From NCBI GenBank assembly GCA_007115705.1, contig QXEO01002103.1:141113-205112 (forward strand): a stretch of DNA of 64,000 nt. Reading direction: 5' to 3'. Positions 22,040-33,017 of the stretch are shown in pieces; the first letter of the stretch is position 1; the number at the start of each line of letters is the position of its first letter. Below the pieces are notes generated by a model. It saw only the letters and a list, made by a program, of their open reading frames with translations, ran no database searches and had not been told where the DNA came from. The translations under genes and the position numbers were made by a program. The stretch is from Dactylis glomerata (Eukaryota > Streptophyta > Magnoliopsida > Poales > Poaceae).

Positions 22040-22137
22040 CCTCCCCTATAAATGGCTACCTAGGAGTGCCTATTTCTTACCGAAACAGAAATGAATCAAC
22101 ATTTTGGGAGTAACAGGCACTCATTTTCAAGTACCTG
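22040..22137 (-). promoter_or_regulatory. 5' non-coding exon and flank of the second CACTA gene
   Basis: On the minus strand an acceptor-like GTTGCAG (22135-22141) precedes a 54-bp segment (22134-22081), which ends in TTTCG before GTAAG. The segment and its 3' flank match the sequence ahead of the transposase gene (about 28690-28795): GTACCTGCA, ATCAA.ATTTTGG, GAAACAGA and CCTATAAAT on the plus strand, in the same order. It is probably a duplicated leader exon. Confidence 0.55.
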
Positions 22138-22259
22138 CAACAATTCACACCAAAAAAAGCACAAAATGTGTGCCTTTCCAATACAGAATGTCGACAACAT
22201 ACACATAAAAGACACAACATGTGCCTTTCCACCATTGCTGTCCAGAGAAGCACAAAATT

Positions 22260-22620
22260 CTATGCAAAAACTGAGTAAAAAAAGCTCACAGTAATTAACA
22301 GTGATGATGATAACTATTGACATAAGCTCACAGTAAAAAACTGAGCAAAAACTGAGTAAAAAAAAGCTCATAGTAATTAGCAGTGATGATGATAACTATT
22401 GACATAAGCTCACGGTAAAAAACTGAGCAAAAACTGAGTAAAAAAATCTTACAGTAATTAACAGTGATGATGATAACTAGGGACTGTTATACTAATTTAG
22501 TTGCATACTAATTTAACAGTGAGCAAAAACTGTTATACTAATCTCATAGTAATTAACAGTAATGATGATAACTAGGGACAGTAAAAACATCTCACAGTAA
22601 TTAACTATTGACATACTAAT
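22260..22620. repeat. Tandem repeat of about 82 bp upstream of the second CACTA gene
   Basis: Three to four copies contain AGCTCACAGTAATTAACAGT, GATGATGATAACTATTGACA and AAACTGAGCAAAAACTGAG. Copies begin near 22283, 22366 and 22448, and a diverged one near 22545. They lie in the presumed first intron of the gene. Confidence 0.85.
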
Positions 22621-24252
22621 TTAGTTGCAATATAGTTAAGCCAATGTGTTACACTGTTATACAGTGCTACAGACTTCAAGGTAGATTTTCCGAAGGTTAG
22701 GAATTCACTAGGGAACTTATTCAGAAATGAATATGTTAATTCACTAGGGAACTTTTCAAAAATGAATCTATAACATTTTCTCTATATCAATATTATCCTT
22801 GTCATGCATGGCAGATCTACTTTTCCTTCTTCTTCTTCTTCTACAAATACAGAAAGACAGAGGAGGGATTCCCCATCGGGACAAAGAAAAAAACCAGAAA
22901 AAATAAAGCACAGTGAGAAAAACTTGGAAAAATTGATTGATGAAACATCTTGAGAAATAAAAATAAAATAAGAACAAGGAATGAAGATTAACAGTAAAAA
23001 GTGGACATTGAAATTTATAAATTCAATTCTAAAGAGAGAATGACAATGAAGAAACAAAACAATAGAAATTAAGAGACTGCAAATCAAAACTAAGGTAACA
23101 GACTAAGAATTACAGTGGACTAAGAAAGAGAATAACAGCCAGAATAAATATGAAAGAAACTCAAGAAAGAGAAACTAATAAATAAAAACTAAAATAATGA
23201 CACAGACTACCTAGATAATGAGAAAGATTGAAGACTGTGAATGAAAGACTACTGAATAAAGAATGACTAAACTGAAACAATCAAGAATAAAAATGGAAAA
23301 AAGTAAATAGAGAAAACTAAAATGAATAAGCAAAAATCCAATGCAAAAATGAATAAATGTTAAACAACTGACCACATGTAAACCATCTAAGAGTGCATTT
23401 TACAGTCTATTACCTAGGACGAAACATGTGACAGTACAAGGAAATGGATACATTCAATAGGAGATTTAACCAAATGATCATAACTAACATGAAGCCAATA
23501 AAGATACTGTTTATGCATTTCACAAGAAAAGTTCATAAGTATGGGATTTGTTACTACCACCTCAAGTGATAAATGAGCAAGACTTGTTCAATAAGATGTG
23601 TTTGTATGATAAAATTTAGTTCTTCGGGCATGGGAAAGTGTTGTTGTTTCAGATGATTTTGTGTCTCGGATTACTAGAATTACTGGAAATTGGTTTGCTA
23701 ATTGCTACTCTCCTATCATCGACACTTAAGCAGACTCAGTCTCATAACGAACATTGAGCAAACCTTAAGTGGTAAGCTTTAAACTCTGTTATCATGCTAT
23801 TGGATCCACTAAGCATATATGGGTCATTGGTTAAACATGACATAATGACATCTAGAGCCTTAATATGCCTCAGTCAAGTTAATCATATGCAATAATATTT
23901 TGTTCAATGTCGATATTTTGAGGTGATAACTTAAAGGGGGAGTTTACAACTGCAAAACTAAATGCAGAGCACCAGATTTACCGGCCTTCTCTGATGGATA
24001 TAAATCATACGATAGTTTATAGTGACTGCTCTGTCATACAGAAAGGCCACATGTCACTCAATTCGTTTACAATGAACAACAGAAACGTATCCACCTAAGT
24101 TACTATGACAAGCAGACAAGCCCAGTTTGCAATTACAACTACCGATGTCAAGTGGCGAATTACTCCTCACCGAACCAAATCACGGTACTATAAATAAGAA
24201 CAGTGCATTTGCAACCTTGCTAACTACAGCACTTGACATGACAGATATCAAC
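22621..24252. other. AT-rich non-coding stretch, presumed intron
   Basis: I see no gene. 22800-23350 is A-rich with many AAGAAA and GAAAGA runs on the plus strand. Short minus-strand ORFs around 22770-23090 are hydrophobic low-complexity shadows of this. It lies between the GC-rich leader and the first coding exon of the second CACTA gene, so it may be a long intron. Confidence 0.5.
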
Positions 24253-24660
24253 TCATCCAATCCAACAGCACAAACAAGCAAATGTAACGGCAAGGTCTCG
24301 TACCGGAGCGGAGGCGGAGGCGCAGGAGGAAGGAAGGAGGTGGCGCTGACGAGGTGCTCCTCCACTTGGTGGTCGCGGACCTCCTCTTGGCAGCAGATCG
24401 AGTGCGGCGACAGGAGGCGCTCCTCCTCCTGGCGACCAGATCGAGCGGGGTGAGCGGAGGCGCTCCTCCACCTGGCAGCAGATCGAGCGAGGCGAGAGCG
24501 GCGCGGTGACGAGCGGAGGCGGTGAGCGAGCGAGGCAAGAGCAGCGAGCAGAGGTGAGGCAAGAGCGGCGCGGAGATAGGGTTTGGGGAAGAGAAGGGCT
24601 CGGGGAAGAAGAAAGTGAGAGAGAAAGGGGCCGGCCGGCCGAACGTTTTACCCCTAAGTC
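24253..24660 (-). promoter_or_regulatory. GC-rich leader of the second CACTA gene
   Basis: Read on the minus strand this is a C/T/G-rich leader. It starts around CCCTATCTCCGCGCC and contains three tandem copies of a unit of about 43 bp around CTCGATCTGCTGCC and GGAGGAGCGCCTCC (about 24330-24500). Such leaders are typical of plant 5' UTRs. Overlapping ORFs of 137 and 143 codons in two frames are low-complexity shadows. The subterminal-type motifs at 24664-24745 lie immediately upstream. Confidence 0.5.
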
Positions 24661-24663
24661 CCA

Positions 24664-24745
24664 CATCTTCGTGGCGCATCCCGCAGAGGTGCGCTACGGA
24701 TAAGCTAACCGTGGCGCACCATATAGGGGTGCACCACGCATATCT
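24664..24745. repeat. Internal cluster of CACTA subterminal motifs
   Basis: Four copies of the terminal motif in both orientations (CGTGGCGCATCC, AGGTGCGCTACGGATA, CCGTGGCGCACC, GGTGCACCACGCATA) lie about 5 kb from the nearest end of the transposon, directly upstream of the leader of the second gene. Confidence 0.8.
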
Positions 24746-24789
24746 CTGTATAGTTCAAAAGTAACAACAGTGCAATGTTGACAGCAACA

Positions 24790-24866
24790 TGCACATAGCC
24801 CAGTGGTTCTGTTGGCTGTTTGATACTGGGTGGTGCCAGGTTCGAACCCTAGACCTCCCACTTTTT
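24790..24866 (+). mobile_element. tRNA-derived, SINE-like fragment
   Basis: TAGCCCAGTGGTT (about 24796) resembles a pol III A box. GGTTCGAACCC (24839-24849) is a good B box at tRNA-like spacing of about 43 bp, and a T-rich run follows (24861-24870). The sequence between them does not fold into a normal tRNA that I can recognise. It could be a SINE head or chance. Confidence 0.35.
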
Positions 24867-25166
24867 TGTTTTTATAAAAACCATATTTCAGAAAGTTTAA
24901 AAGTACTATATTGCAATAAATAAAATTTGCTTATTCTAAAAATAATAATTTTTAAATAGTACGAGTCCGACATTTACAAATAAAATGCAAGAAATTCATA
25001 AGACAATAAAACCATCCATCATGTATATAATCATTGTTACAAAAAACCATGAATTATATATATGATCATTGTTACAAAAAACCAAAAATCATTTATATGA
25101 TTGTTCCTAAAAAAATGACACATGTTGGCCGATGTCGATTCCGAACGAGCTACCGTCGTCAACTCG
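24867..25166. other. AT-rich spacer, no gene seen
   Basis: Non-coding A/T-rich sequence 3' of the transposase gene. A short direct repeat ATCATTGTTACAAAAAACCA occurs at about 25030 and 25065. Confidence 0.5.
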
Positions 25167-28100
25167 TCACGATCTTCTTGCCCTTCTTCGTCCCGGTTGA
25201 ATAATTGAGCCCGGAAACAAGGCGATTTCTTCTCGTGTACGGACATCCTTTAGCGGGTAGGGTGGTCTTCCTTCTTCCAGCGGCATCACTAGGCCTGCCG
25301 AAGTACTTGTCGAATTCCTCTTCTATCTGGGATCACCGTACTTGTCAAAGTCTTGCTCGGTGGACGTTTCCTCCATTCCAGTGATGCTCCTTTTCCCCCT
25401 CCTAACGACAACGCGGCTAGGCCTTACCGGGTTGGTAATCAAGAAGTATTGATCAACCTGGCTCGCCAGTACCCATGGCTCATTTTTCGCCTGGATGTTC
25501 GCGCTGGATTTGGCTTCAGGTATGACCATGGTGGTGAAGTACCGGCCTTCTTTTTTGATGTTCTTGGCCCATCTGACCCGAAACATTGGCATCTTCTCTC
25601 CACAGTAGTTGAGTTCCCAGATCTCCTCAATCCTCCCAAAGAACATTTCGTTGACGGTGGATTCTTCGTCTGCGTAGGACAGCATCGTGACTCCCGAGTT
25701 CTGGTGTTCGCTGCTCTGGTCCTTTTTCTCGGTGTAGAATGTGTAACCATTGATGTCGTACGCCTGATAGGTCCTCACGTTCATCGCAGGGCCCTGTGAC
25801 AAGATGAATAAGAGTTTTTCCTCTTCCGTGGAAGGCGTGTTACCATGATGAAGCTGGAGTAGCTTTTACTTGAACCAACGCGTAAAGCTGGAGTTGTGCT
25901 CTCTAGTTACGTCTCCCTTCGTCCTCCGTCTGCCCGTGTCACTAAACTTCTCCTCAATGAAGCTTTTGTGCTCTAACACCCAAGGTGCGACCAATTCAAG
26001 GTGTTGTAGCACGACTCGGTGTGCCCTGTCAAAGTCTGGTTGTCGGGCTTTGAAGACGATGTGCATGGGGATGAAGCCATCGCGGTGACCAAACCCATGG
26101 ATCCTGCCGAGGTGCCTCCTGATTGGCAGACCAATAGGGACGTCCTTGTCCTCGTTTTGTAGATAATTCTGGCAGAACGATATGCACTCGTAGACAGGAA
26201 GCCCTTGGCTATGCTTCCATTCGGACGCGCCCTATTGCGAACATAGCCTTTGAGAACGCCGTTCAGCCTTTCGAACGGCATCATGTTGTGGAGGAATGGC
26301 GGCCCGAGGTGGATGACATCATCCACCACGTGGGCGAGCAGATGCACCATGATATCGTGGAACGTGGGGGGGAAGTAAATCTCGAGCTCGCATAGTATCA
26401 TGATGATCTCACCTTGTAGCCTTTCGAGCTGCTTCATGCCGATTGACTTCCTAGAGAGGACGTCGAAAACGTTGTAGAGGCCAAACAGCATCTCACGTAC
26501 GTGCTCGTCCATGATCCCTCGGAGCGCAACTGGAAGTATCTGCGTCATCAGCACGTGGCAGTCGTGAGATTTCATCCCGGAGAACCTCTTCTTCGTTTCG
26601 TCCAGGTATCGTGATTTCTTCCCTCCGTAACCGGTAGGAAGCTTGACTCCGAGGAGGACGCTAAAAAACTGGTGGAGCTCCGGCTCACTAAGAGTGAAGC
26701 AGGAAGGTGGGCAGTAGTAGTCATTTCTCTTAGCCTTTTTGCGCATATGACATTGAGTATCCGCCTGCGTCTCATCATCATCAGCATCATCGGGGCATCC
26801 TCCATGAAGTTCTTTCCTGATGCCTAGCTTGATCAGGTCGTTTCTTGCCTTTGGCCCGTCTTTGGTTTTCTCTGGCATGTTGATGATAGTGGCAACTAGA
26901 CTCTCGCACACGTTCTTCGTGATGTGCATGAGATCAAGGCTATGAGGCGTGTGGAGTTATTTCTAGTACGGCAGGTCCCAGAAAACGGACCTCGCTTTCC
27001 ATACACCTCGCAGCGGCTTTACCCTCGGACGCTTCTTTCCCGGCGTGGGGTACGCTTCCCATTCTTCTAGAAAATCATTAATATCCTCTCCATTATGAAT
27101 AGGTGGGGATGTTTCGAGCTCCTCACTACCATTGAATAGATCTCCACATTTTCTCCAAGGATGATCGGCGGGAAGCCACTTTCGAATACCAGGGAATATG
27201 GTTTTCGAAGAACCGGGGTCCTTTGGTAGCTGGACATGCGACGTTTTATCCATGCACCTGACACATGCATTGTGTCTGTGGGCCACCTGGCAAGATACAT
27301 ATGCGTATCCAGGATAGTCCTGCACCGTCGTGAGCAACGCGGCTCTCAGACCAAAATACTCTCCTTTGTAGGCGTCCCACATACGTACCGGCGTCTCCCA
27401 CAACGTGGCTAACTCCTCTTTCAACAGCTCGAGATACAGGTGCATGTCGATACCCGTTGTTTCGGCCCCTGAATAAGAATACTCATGTGTACATATCTCT
27501 GCTTGGTGCACAGCCAGGGGGAAGGTTGTACTGCCATACAAAGACGGGCCAGGTGCTATGCGTGCTACTCTGGTTGCCGAAGGGATTGAGTCCATCTGTG
27601 CTCATACCCAGCCTAACGTTCCTGGCATTGTCCTCGAAACTGTCTTCCATGTCCAACGCGAGCCACTGGCTAGCGTCCGCAGGGTGTGTCAGGATCGTTC
27701 CCTTCTCTGGATCATCTCCGGGCTTCTCCCTTTCCGCGTGCCATTGCATGAGCTTCGCTTCCTTAGGGTCTATGAAATACCGCTTCAGACGGGGGGTGAT
27801 AGGAAAGTACCATACCACTTTTCAAGGAACTTTCCTGCTCCCTCTCTTGTATCGTGATTAGCGGCACACCGGGCATATGGTTAGTTCCTTGTACTCATCC
27901 CAATAAAGTGTGCAATCATTGTTGCAGGCGTCGTACTTCACGTGTGGTAGATCGAGAGGGCACACAATTTTCTTGGCCTCCTCGGTACTCCTTGGCAATG
28001 TGTTCCCCTCGGGAAGCTTCTCGTGCCATTATTCTAGGTTATCGTCGAAGCTAACGTCGGTCCATTTGTGTTGCACCTTCATCTCCAAAGCTTTGAGGGT

Positions 28101-28673
28101 TACATTCAGGCGTGTATCCCCAGGCCAGCACCCAGTATACAATGGAATTTTCCCGTCTTTCTCCATTTGCTCCAGCTTGTCTTTCTCACGGGCAGCAGCT
28201 TTGGCGTTACTTGTCTCTTTGAGGAGCAGTTCTTGAACATGAGGGTCCCGCAAGGCTGAAGTTAGTGGTATCTCCATGTCTGTGTCTTCTCCACCACCAT
28301 CGGATCTGGTGTCATTATCATGATCATGTCCCGCATCTCCTTCATCATGTTTGGGTGACTCTTCGCCTTCTCGTTGGCCTCCCACATCACCATTTCCTAC
28401 CGGCGGGGGGCCGTTGTTGACGTCCTCGTCAATGTAGCCTTTCATGAAACCACTCAAGAGCAAGTGCTTCTCCAATGTACTGGAATCAGGCTTGATTAGG
28501 GCTCTGAGGTTGCATCTATGATAAGAACATCTTATCTCAGACATGTTGTTCCGAATCATGACGGCCATCGCGCGTTCCTTGTATCTAGCCACCATACCTT
28601 CGCTCATGTGGCACACCATCGTTGCCGGCATGGTATGGAGCAAATGAGAATATTTAGAATAATTTATGGTCAT
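25167..28673 (-). pseudogene. CACTA transposase (TNP2 type), decayed
   Basis: One minus-strand coding region without visible introns. In order it shows: a transposase-associated domain (about 28620-28430, with EIRCSYHRC and HLLLSGFMKGY); a cysteine-rich link (YDACNNDC, TICPVC); the TNP2 core from WYFPITPRLKRYF through NVRLGMSTDGLNPFG, YNLPPGC and VRMWDAYKGEYFGLRA; a block ARSVFWDLPY then LDLMHITKNVCESL; a DUF4218-like block with MPFERLNGVLKGYVRNRARP; and a DUF4216-like block (25323-25802, with VDQYFLITNPVRPSRVVV). The enzyme would cut at the CACTA ends. It is dead: seven in-frame stops (28029, 27858, 27822, 26961, 26955, 25866 and 25323, approximate starts) and frameshifts near 27488 and 26200. 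Several stops look like single changes. Domain names are recalled, not searched. Confidence 0.88.
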
Positions 28674-29139
28674 CGCCGGAAAAATTCGGCATGACCTTCC
28701 CTATAAATAGGACATATGGGTAGTGCAAAAGTTTGCTGAAACAGAGATTAATCAAAATTTTGGCAAACATCCATGCACCACGCGCCGGTACCTGCACAAA
28801 GCATACACAAGCATGAGGAAACAAGCATGCATGTTTTCATCCAACCATATACTCACCTATTAGACAAGTTATCGACGAATCCGTGAGCGGAGAGCCAAAC
28901 TTGAGGGAGACAAGATATATGCTAGCTAGATATATATATGTGGGAGGGGAGGGGAGGAGGAGGAAGTCAACCCTTACATATCCATCCAATCCAAAAGGGT
29001 TTTGGCTAGCTACCTAAAATGGAGAAATAATTGAAGAAAATGGGGTGGAGAGGAAGAGGAACTAGAGCTAGATCTATGGGAGTGAGGGTTTGGAGTGGGA
29101 GGTAGGGGGAGATGGCACCTTTATGGTGGTAGGTACCAC
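28674..29139 (-). promoter_or_regulatory. Upstream region of the CACTA transposase gene
   Basis: The part 28690-28795 matches the leader-exon region of the second gene (22040-22137), including the acceptor-like TGTGCAG-GTAC on the minus strand. Further upstream are a TATATATA stretch (about 28930-28938) and a purine-rich, plus-strand GGGGAGGGGAGG run. There is no gene. Confidence 0.5.
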
Positions 29140-29520
29140 GACATACCCGTGGCGCACACCAATTTGGTGCGCCACAGACATCTATGTCAGTGACGCACAT
29201 ACGCAACGTGCGCCACGGATATGCCTGCCACCTTTTCTAGAAGTTTGGGCCCACTTATATCCGTGGCGCATGAGTGTGTGGTGCGCCACTGATATCAGCC
29301 ATATGCGTGGTGCACTCCCATTTCATGCGCCACGGATGTGGGGGCCTGACACCCCCGATGATGGTGCTCGTTGGGGCCCACATATGCATGGCGCAGCCCT
29401 TGTTTGGTGCGCCACACATAAGGAGGGATCTGTGGCGCATATTACTGGGTGCACCACGACTACTTATCCGTGGAGCACGGAAACAGGGTGCGCCGTAGAT
29501 AATGGGCCCATGGATAAGGG
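29140..29520. repeat. Right subterminal repeat array of CACTA B
   Basis: About fourteen copies of the GGTGCGCCAC / GTGGCGCACC motif, usually extended by GGATA or TATCC, occur in both orientations over 380 bp, mirroring the left array. Confidence 0.87.
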
Positions 29521-29534
29521 TTTTCCTAGTAGTG
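29508..29534 (-). repeat. Right terminal inverted repeat of CACTA B
   Basis: Reversed it reads CACTACTAGGAAAACCC. TCT follows at 29535 as the target duplication. Confidence 0.9.
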
Positions 29535-31670
29535 TCTTTTGATCATGGAACTTTTGAGAAAGTTGCTACAGTAGTATATGCTTTATATGTGTTATATTTG
29601 AGTTTGAAACTGAACCAAAAGGGTTGATTTACTATCATGTTTATGCTAACGTTGCTAATAGAATTATGTGAAGTTTTGTATGAAGGAAGTTTTCAAGTGT
29701 AGGAAATGGAGAGTGATGAGATAAGATGAAGTATATATGGACAAAAGCTCAAGCTTGGGGATGCCCATGTCCCCCCAAGAAATATCCAAGAGGTAAAAGC
29801 ATCAAATCTTGGGGATGCCCCTGAGGCACCCCTTCTTCATCGGCAAAATCAGGTCATCTTTCAACACACTATATTTTTATTGCTTCATATTCTATACGTT
29901 TTTCTTGGAGCGTCTTTACTTTTGCTTTCAGTTTTCTTTTGTTTTGTTTGCTGTAATAAATGGTTGGACCCCAATAAATTTCTTTTGGAGGAGACGCACC
30001 TCGTTTTTCATTATCGAGAACACTCTATTTTTCACTCTTATCGTTCAACGAGTGTTCTCTTTTTCTAGAACTGCGTTTGGCTTTCGTTTTTCGCCTTGAT
30101 TTTTGTTCAGATCTTATTATATCTTTGCATTAAGGTGTATTTAGACCTCTGGTCTATGTTGGTTTTCATCAAAAGAGTTGTCTAAAAAAGGTTTGAATGG
30201 TGTTGGAAAAGAGAAAAAAAGTTTTATGCAAAAAGTGGTACAAAAAAGGAGCTTGTTTAGACTGCGGCTTAAACTTTTGCATGACATGCTTGATGTCATT
30301 TTGATATTATGCTTAGTAGTTTTTGTTGTAGCATGACTTGTCTCAAATGACTGAGATTGCTTAATGAGCCTTTGAAAAAATCATGCGTTGTTTTTATTAT
30401 ATGGAAGCATTATTGTGGTTTTCTCCTTGATGCTTTATTTGGGTTGACTTGGCGCATGCTTACAACATGTTTGACTCTGACAAAGTCGCCATAAGCCTCT
30501 ATGATCATTTGGTTTTTGACTTGTGATACCACTTTATGCTTCGGTTTATGATGTTTTGTCGGTATGCATGATTATGGCTGTTATTGCTCTCTTAGTTGGT
30601 TGCTCCTAGTCTTTTGCTAACCTTCATTTTGTACTGAGTATGAACTCTACTCGTGCATCTAACTCCCAAAAACCAAGTTTGCCAATGTGTCCACATAAAT
30701 TCCTATGCATGGTATTTGCAAGCCATTCAAAGTAAATTTTCATGTGCTACCTTTCAAAAAACCTTCAAAATACTTCTCATTTTGTGACACTGTTTTCAGC
30801 TCATGGGGACGTAGTGGTCAGATTTGCTATCTTCCATAATGTTTCATTCCAAAAATAAAAAAAAATAAAAAAAAGAAAAGAAAAAAGGCACTCCTCTATG
30901 GTATGTGAAAGTTGGTGGGTACCAATGGAATCAGTTAGCCGTTGTTTATGAAAGGAAAAGTGGGGAGGAGTGCCAAGCTTTATAAAAGAGCCAAAGTGCC
31001 AATCTCTCTCTTAAAAACTTGCTTTGTATGGAAGATAGTAAGAACCCCATTGCCAGTCGTTCACAAAGACAACCACCTCTGAAAATCAATTTTTTTCTCT
31101 CTGTTTTACAAATACAAAGCTCTAGCACATGTTTAATCACTGCTTCCCTCTGTGAAGGGCCTTTCTTTTACTTTTATGTTGAGTCTCCACCTTCTACCTT
31201 TATGCACCGTCTAAGAGAGCATAGTTTCCATTCTAAGTTTAATGTGCATAGTCCCAAAGTTTATCATTAATTGATTCATGATTATGGTTTCACTTGTTCG
31301 TAAATTATTTGTATCTAGTCGCCCTCTTAAACTTGAAGGTGTCCTATGCATTTATGTTTTGCTATTCCAGGAAGGACAAGCTGAAAACCACTTTGCTATG
31401 TTTTTCCATATGATTTGAACACACACTTGACTTTCAATGTTTCATTATTCATGATCTTTCGTTTGTGTTACTTTTCATGTTATAACATGGTTGCTAAGTT
31501 TTTATTGTCAAGATTATATCTCTTATGCCCATGTTTTAAGTTCTTTGATCCCAGCACTCAATGCTTTACATCGTTGATCAAGATTGTGATGGTGCATGTC
31601 ACCTCAAAAATTATTCTTTTGTTACCACTTACCTACTCGAGGAAGAGCAGGAGTTAAGCTTGGGGATGCT
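29535..31670 (+). other. Element A 3' non-coding interior and polypurine tract
   Basis: About 2.1 kb collinear with 10385-12584 of D. There are no supported genes. It contains AGCTTGGGGATGCC at about 29750 and an A-rich run (30850-30888), and it ends at the purine-rich GTTAAGCTTGGGGATGCT (31653-31670). Confidence 0.75.
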
Positions 31671-33017
31671 TGATACGTCTCAAACGTATCCATAATTTTT
31701 GATGCACCATGCTTGTTTATACACCATTTGCTTTATGTTTTGTTACACTTCCGTTTTTATGCATTTTTTGGAACTAACCTACTAACGAGATCATAGTGCC
31801 AGTTCCCTGTTTTCTGCTGTTTTTGTGTTTCAGAAAAGCTACACGGGAAATATTCTCGGAATTGGACAAAACAAAAGTCGAACCTCCTATTTTTACCAAA
31901 GCTTCGCGAAGACCAAAGATGAGCTGGAGGGGGGCCACAGGCCAGGCTCACCCTAGGGTGGTGCGGCCTACCCCTGGCCCGCGCCACCAGGGGGTGAGGC
32001 CAGCTGACCCACCTCCTGACGCCGCCCTTCCGCCTATATATTCCCCTCAACGGGAAAAACCTAGGCCCCGATCAATTTTCCTTGAAACATACTGCAAGCC
32101 GCCGCCGTCGTCGATGCGAGATCGGGAGGATCCATGAGCTCTTCCCGGCACCCTGCCGGAGGCCTTCTCCACCACCATGGTCGCCTCCGGAGTGATGTGT
32201 GAGTAGTCTACCTTGGACTACGGGTCCATAGCAGTAGCTAGATGGTCTTCTTCTCCACCATGTGCTTCATGTTTAGATCTTGTGAGCTGCCTTACATGAT
32301 CAAGATCATCTTTGTGTAATTCTACATGTTGTGTTTGTTGGGATCCGATGAGTATTGGTACTATGTCAAATTGATGTGTTGAATTATTATCTTTATGTTA
32401 TCTCTATGTTGTTTATGATCTTGCATGCTCTCCGTTGCTAGTAGATATCTTGGCCGAGTAGATACTAGTGACTCCAGGAAGGAGTATTTATGCTCGATAG
32501 TTGGGTTCATGCCTCTAGAAATCTGGGGGAGTGACAGAAACCTCTAAGGTTGTAGATGTGTTGTTGCCACTAGAGAGAAAACAACATTCTTGTGTCCAAG
32601 GATATTTGCTTTGTTTACATTACACACTTTGCTTAAGGCGATAATCTGTTGCTTGCAACTTAATATCCAATGGTTGCTCGGATGACATCCAGAGGGTGGA
32701 TTATTGGTCATAGATGCAGTTGGACTACGACCTATGTATTTTGTCATAATGCCCAGAGTGAATCTCATAGTGATCCTCATGACATATGTATGTTATCTTT
32801 ATTCTATCAATTGCCCAACTGTAATTTGTTCACCCAGCATGTTGTTATTTATCTTATGGAGAGACACCACTAGTGAACTGTGGACCCCGGTCCAATTTCC
32901 TTTACATTGCTATACCGTTTACTTTACTCGCACTGTTTACTTTCTTGCATACTATTACCCTTTTACCACTCGATACGCTAAATCCTTTGTTTACAGCAAA
33001 CCGGTGAGATTGACAAC
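31671..33017 (+). repeat. 3' LTR of element A, truncated
   Basis: It starts TGATACGTCTCAAACG and aligns with the first 1375 bp or so of the D LTR (7524-8898). The last part, about 270 bp, is missing: at 33017 the sequence leaves the LTR after GAGATTGACAAC and element E begins. Confidence 0.9.

Larger units (their letters stand above)
1514..29534 (-). mobile_element. Element B: CACTA (En/Spm-like) DNA transposon with nested insertions
   Basis: The ends are CACTACTAGGAGAACCC at 1514 and, reversed, CACTACTAGGAAAACCC at 29534. A 3-bp target duplication TCT flanks them (1511-1513 and 29535-29537). The span is 28,021 bp; without element C and its 5-bp duplication the transposon is about 12.7 kb. 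Both ends carry dense arrays of a GGTGCGCCAC-type subterminal motif. All three genes are on the minus strand: transposase, a second large gene, and a small viroplasmin-domain gene. The layout (transposase plus TnpA-like gene, subterminal arrays, 3-bp duplication) fits grass CACTA families such as the Caspar group. The family name is from memory and not verified. Confidence 0.93.
29535..33017 (+). mobile_element. Element A, right fragment
   Basis: Element A resumes here after the CACTA insertion with TCTTTTGATCATGGAAC. The same sequence occurs uninterrupted in D (about 10385) and H (about 62870), which confirms the empty site. It consists of the 3' non-coding interior and the 3' LTR, which is cut at 33018 by element E. 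Confidence 0.88.

Noticed and set aside
24248..24703. Minus-strand ORFs of 137 and 143 codons
   Set aside because: Arg/Pro/Ser-rich low complexity in two overlapping frames over a tandem-repeat leader.
24795..24850. Possible functional tRNA gene
   Set aside because: The A and B boxes fit, but I could not form an acceptor stem or anticodon arm; at most it is a SINE-like fragment.
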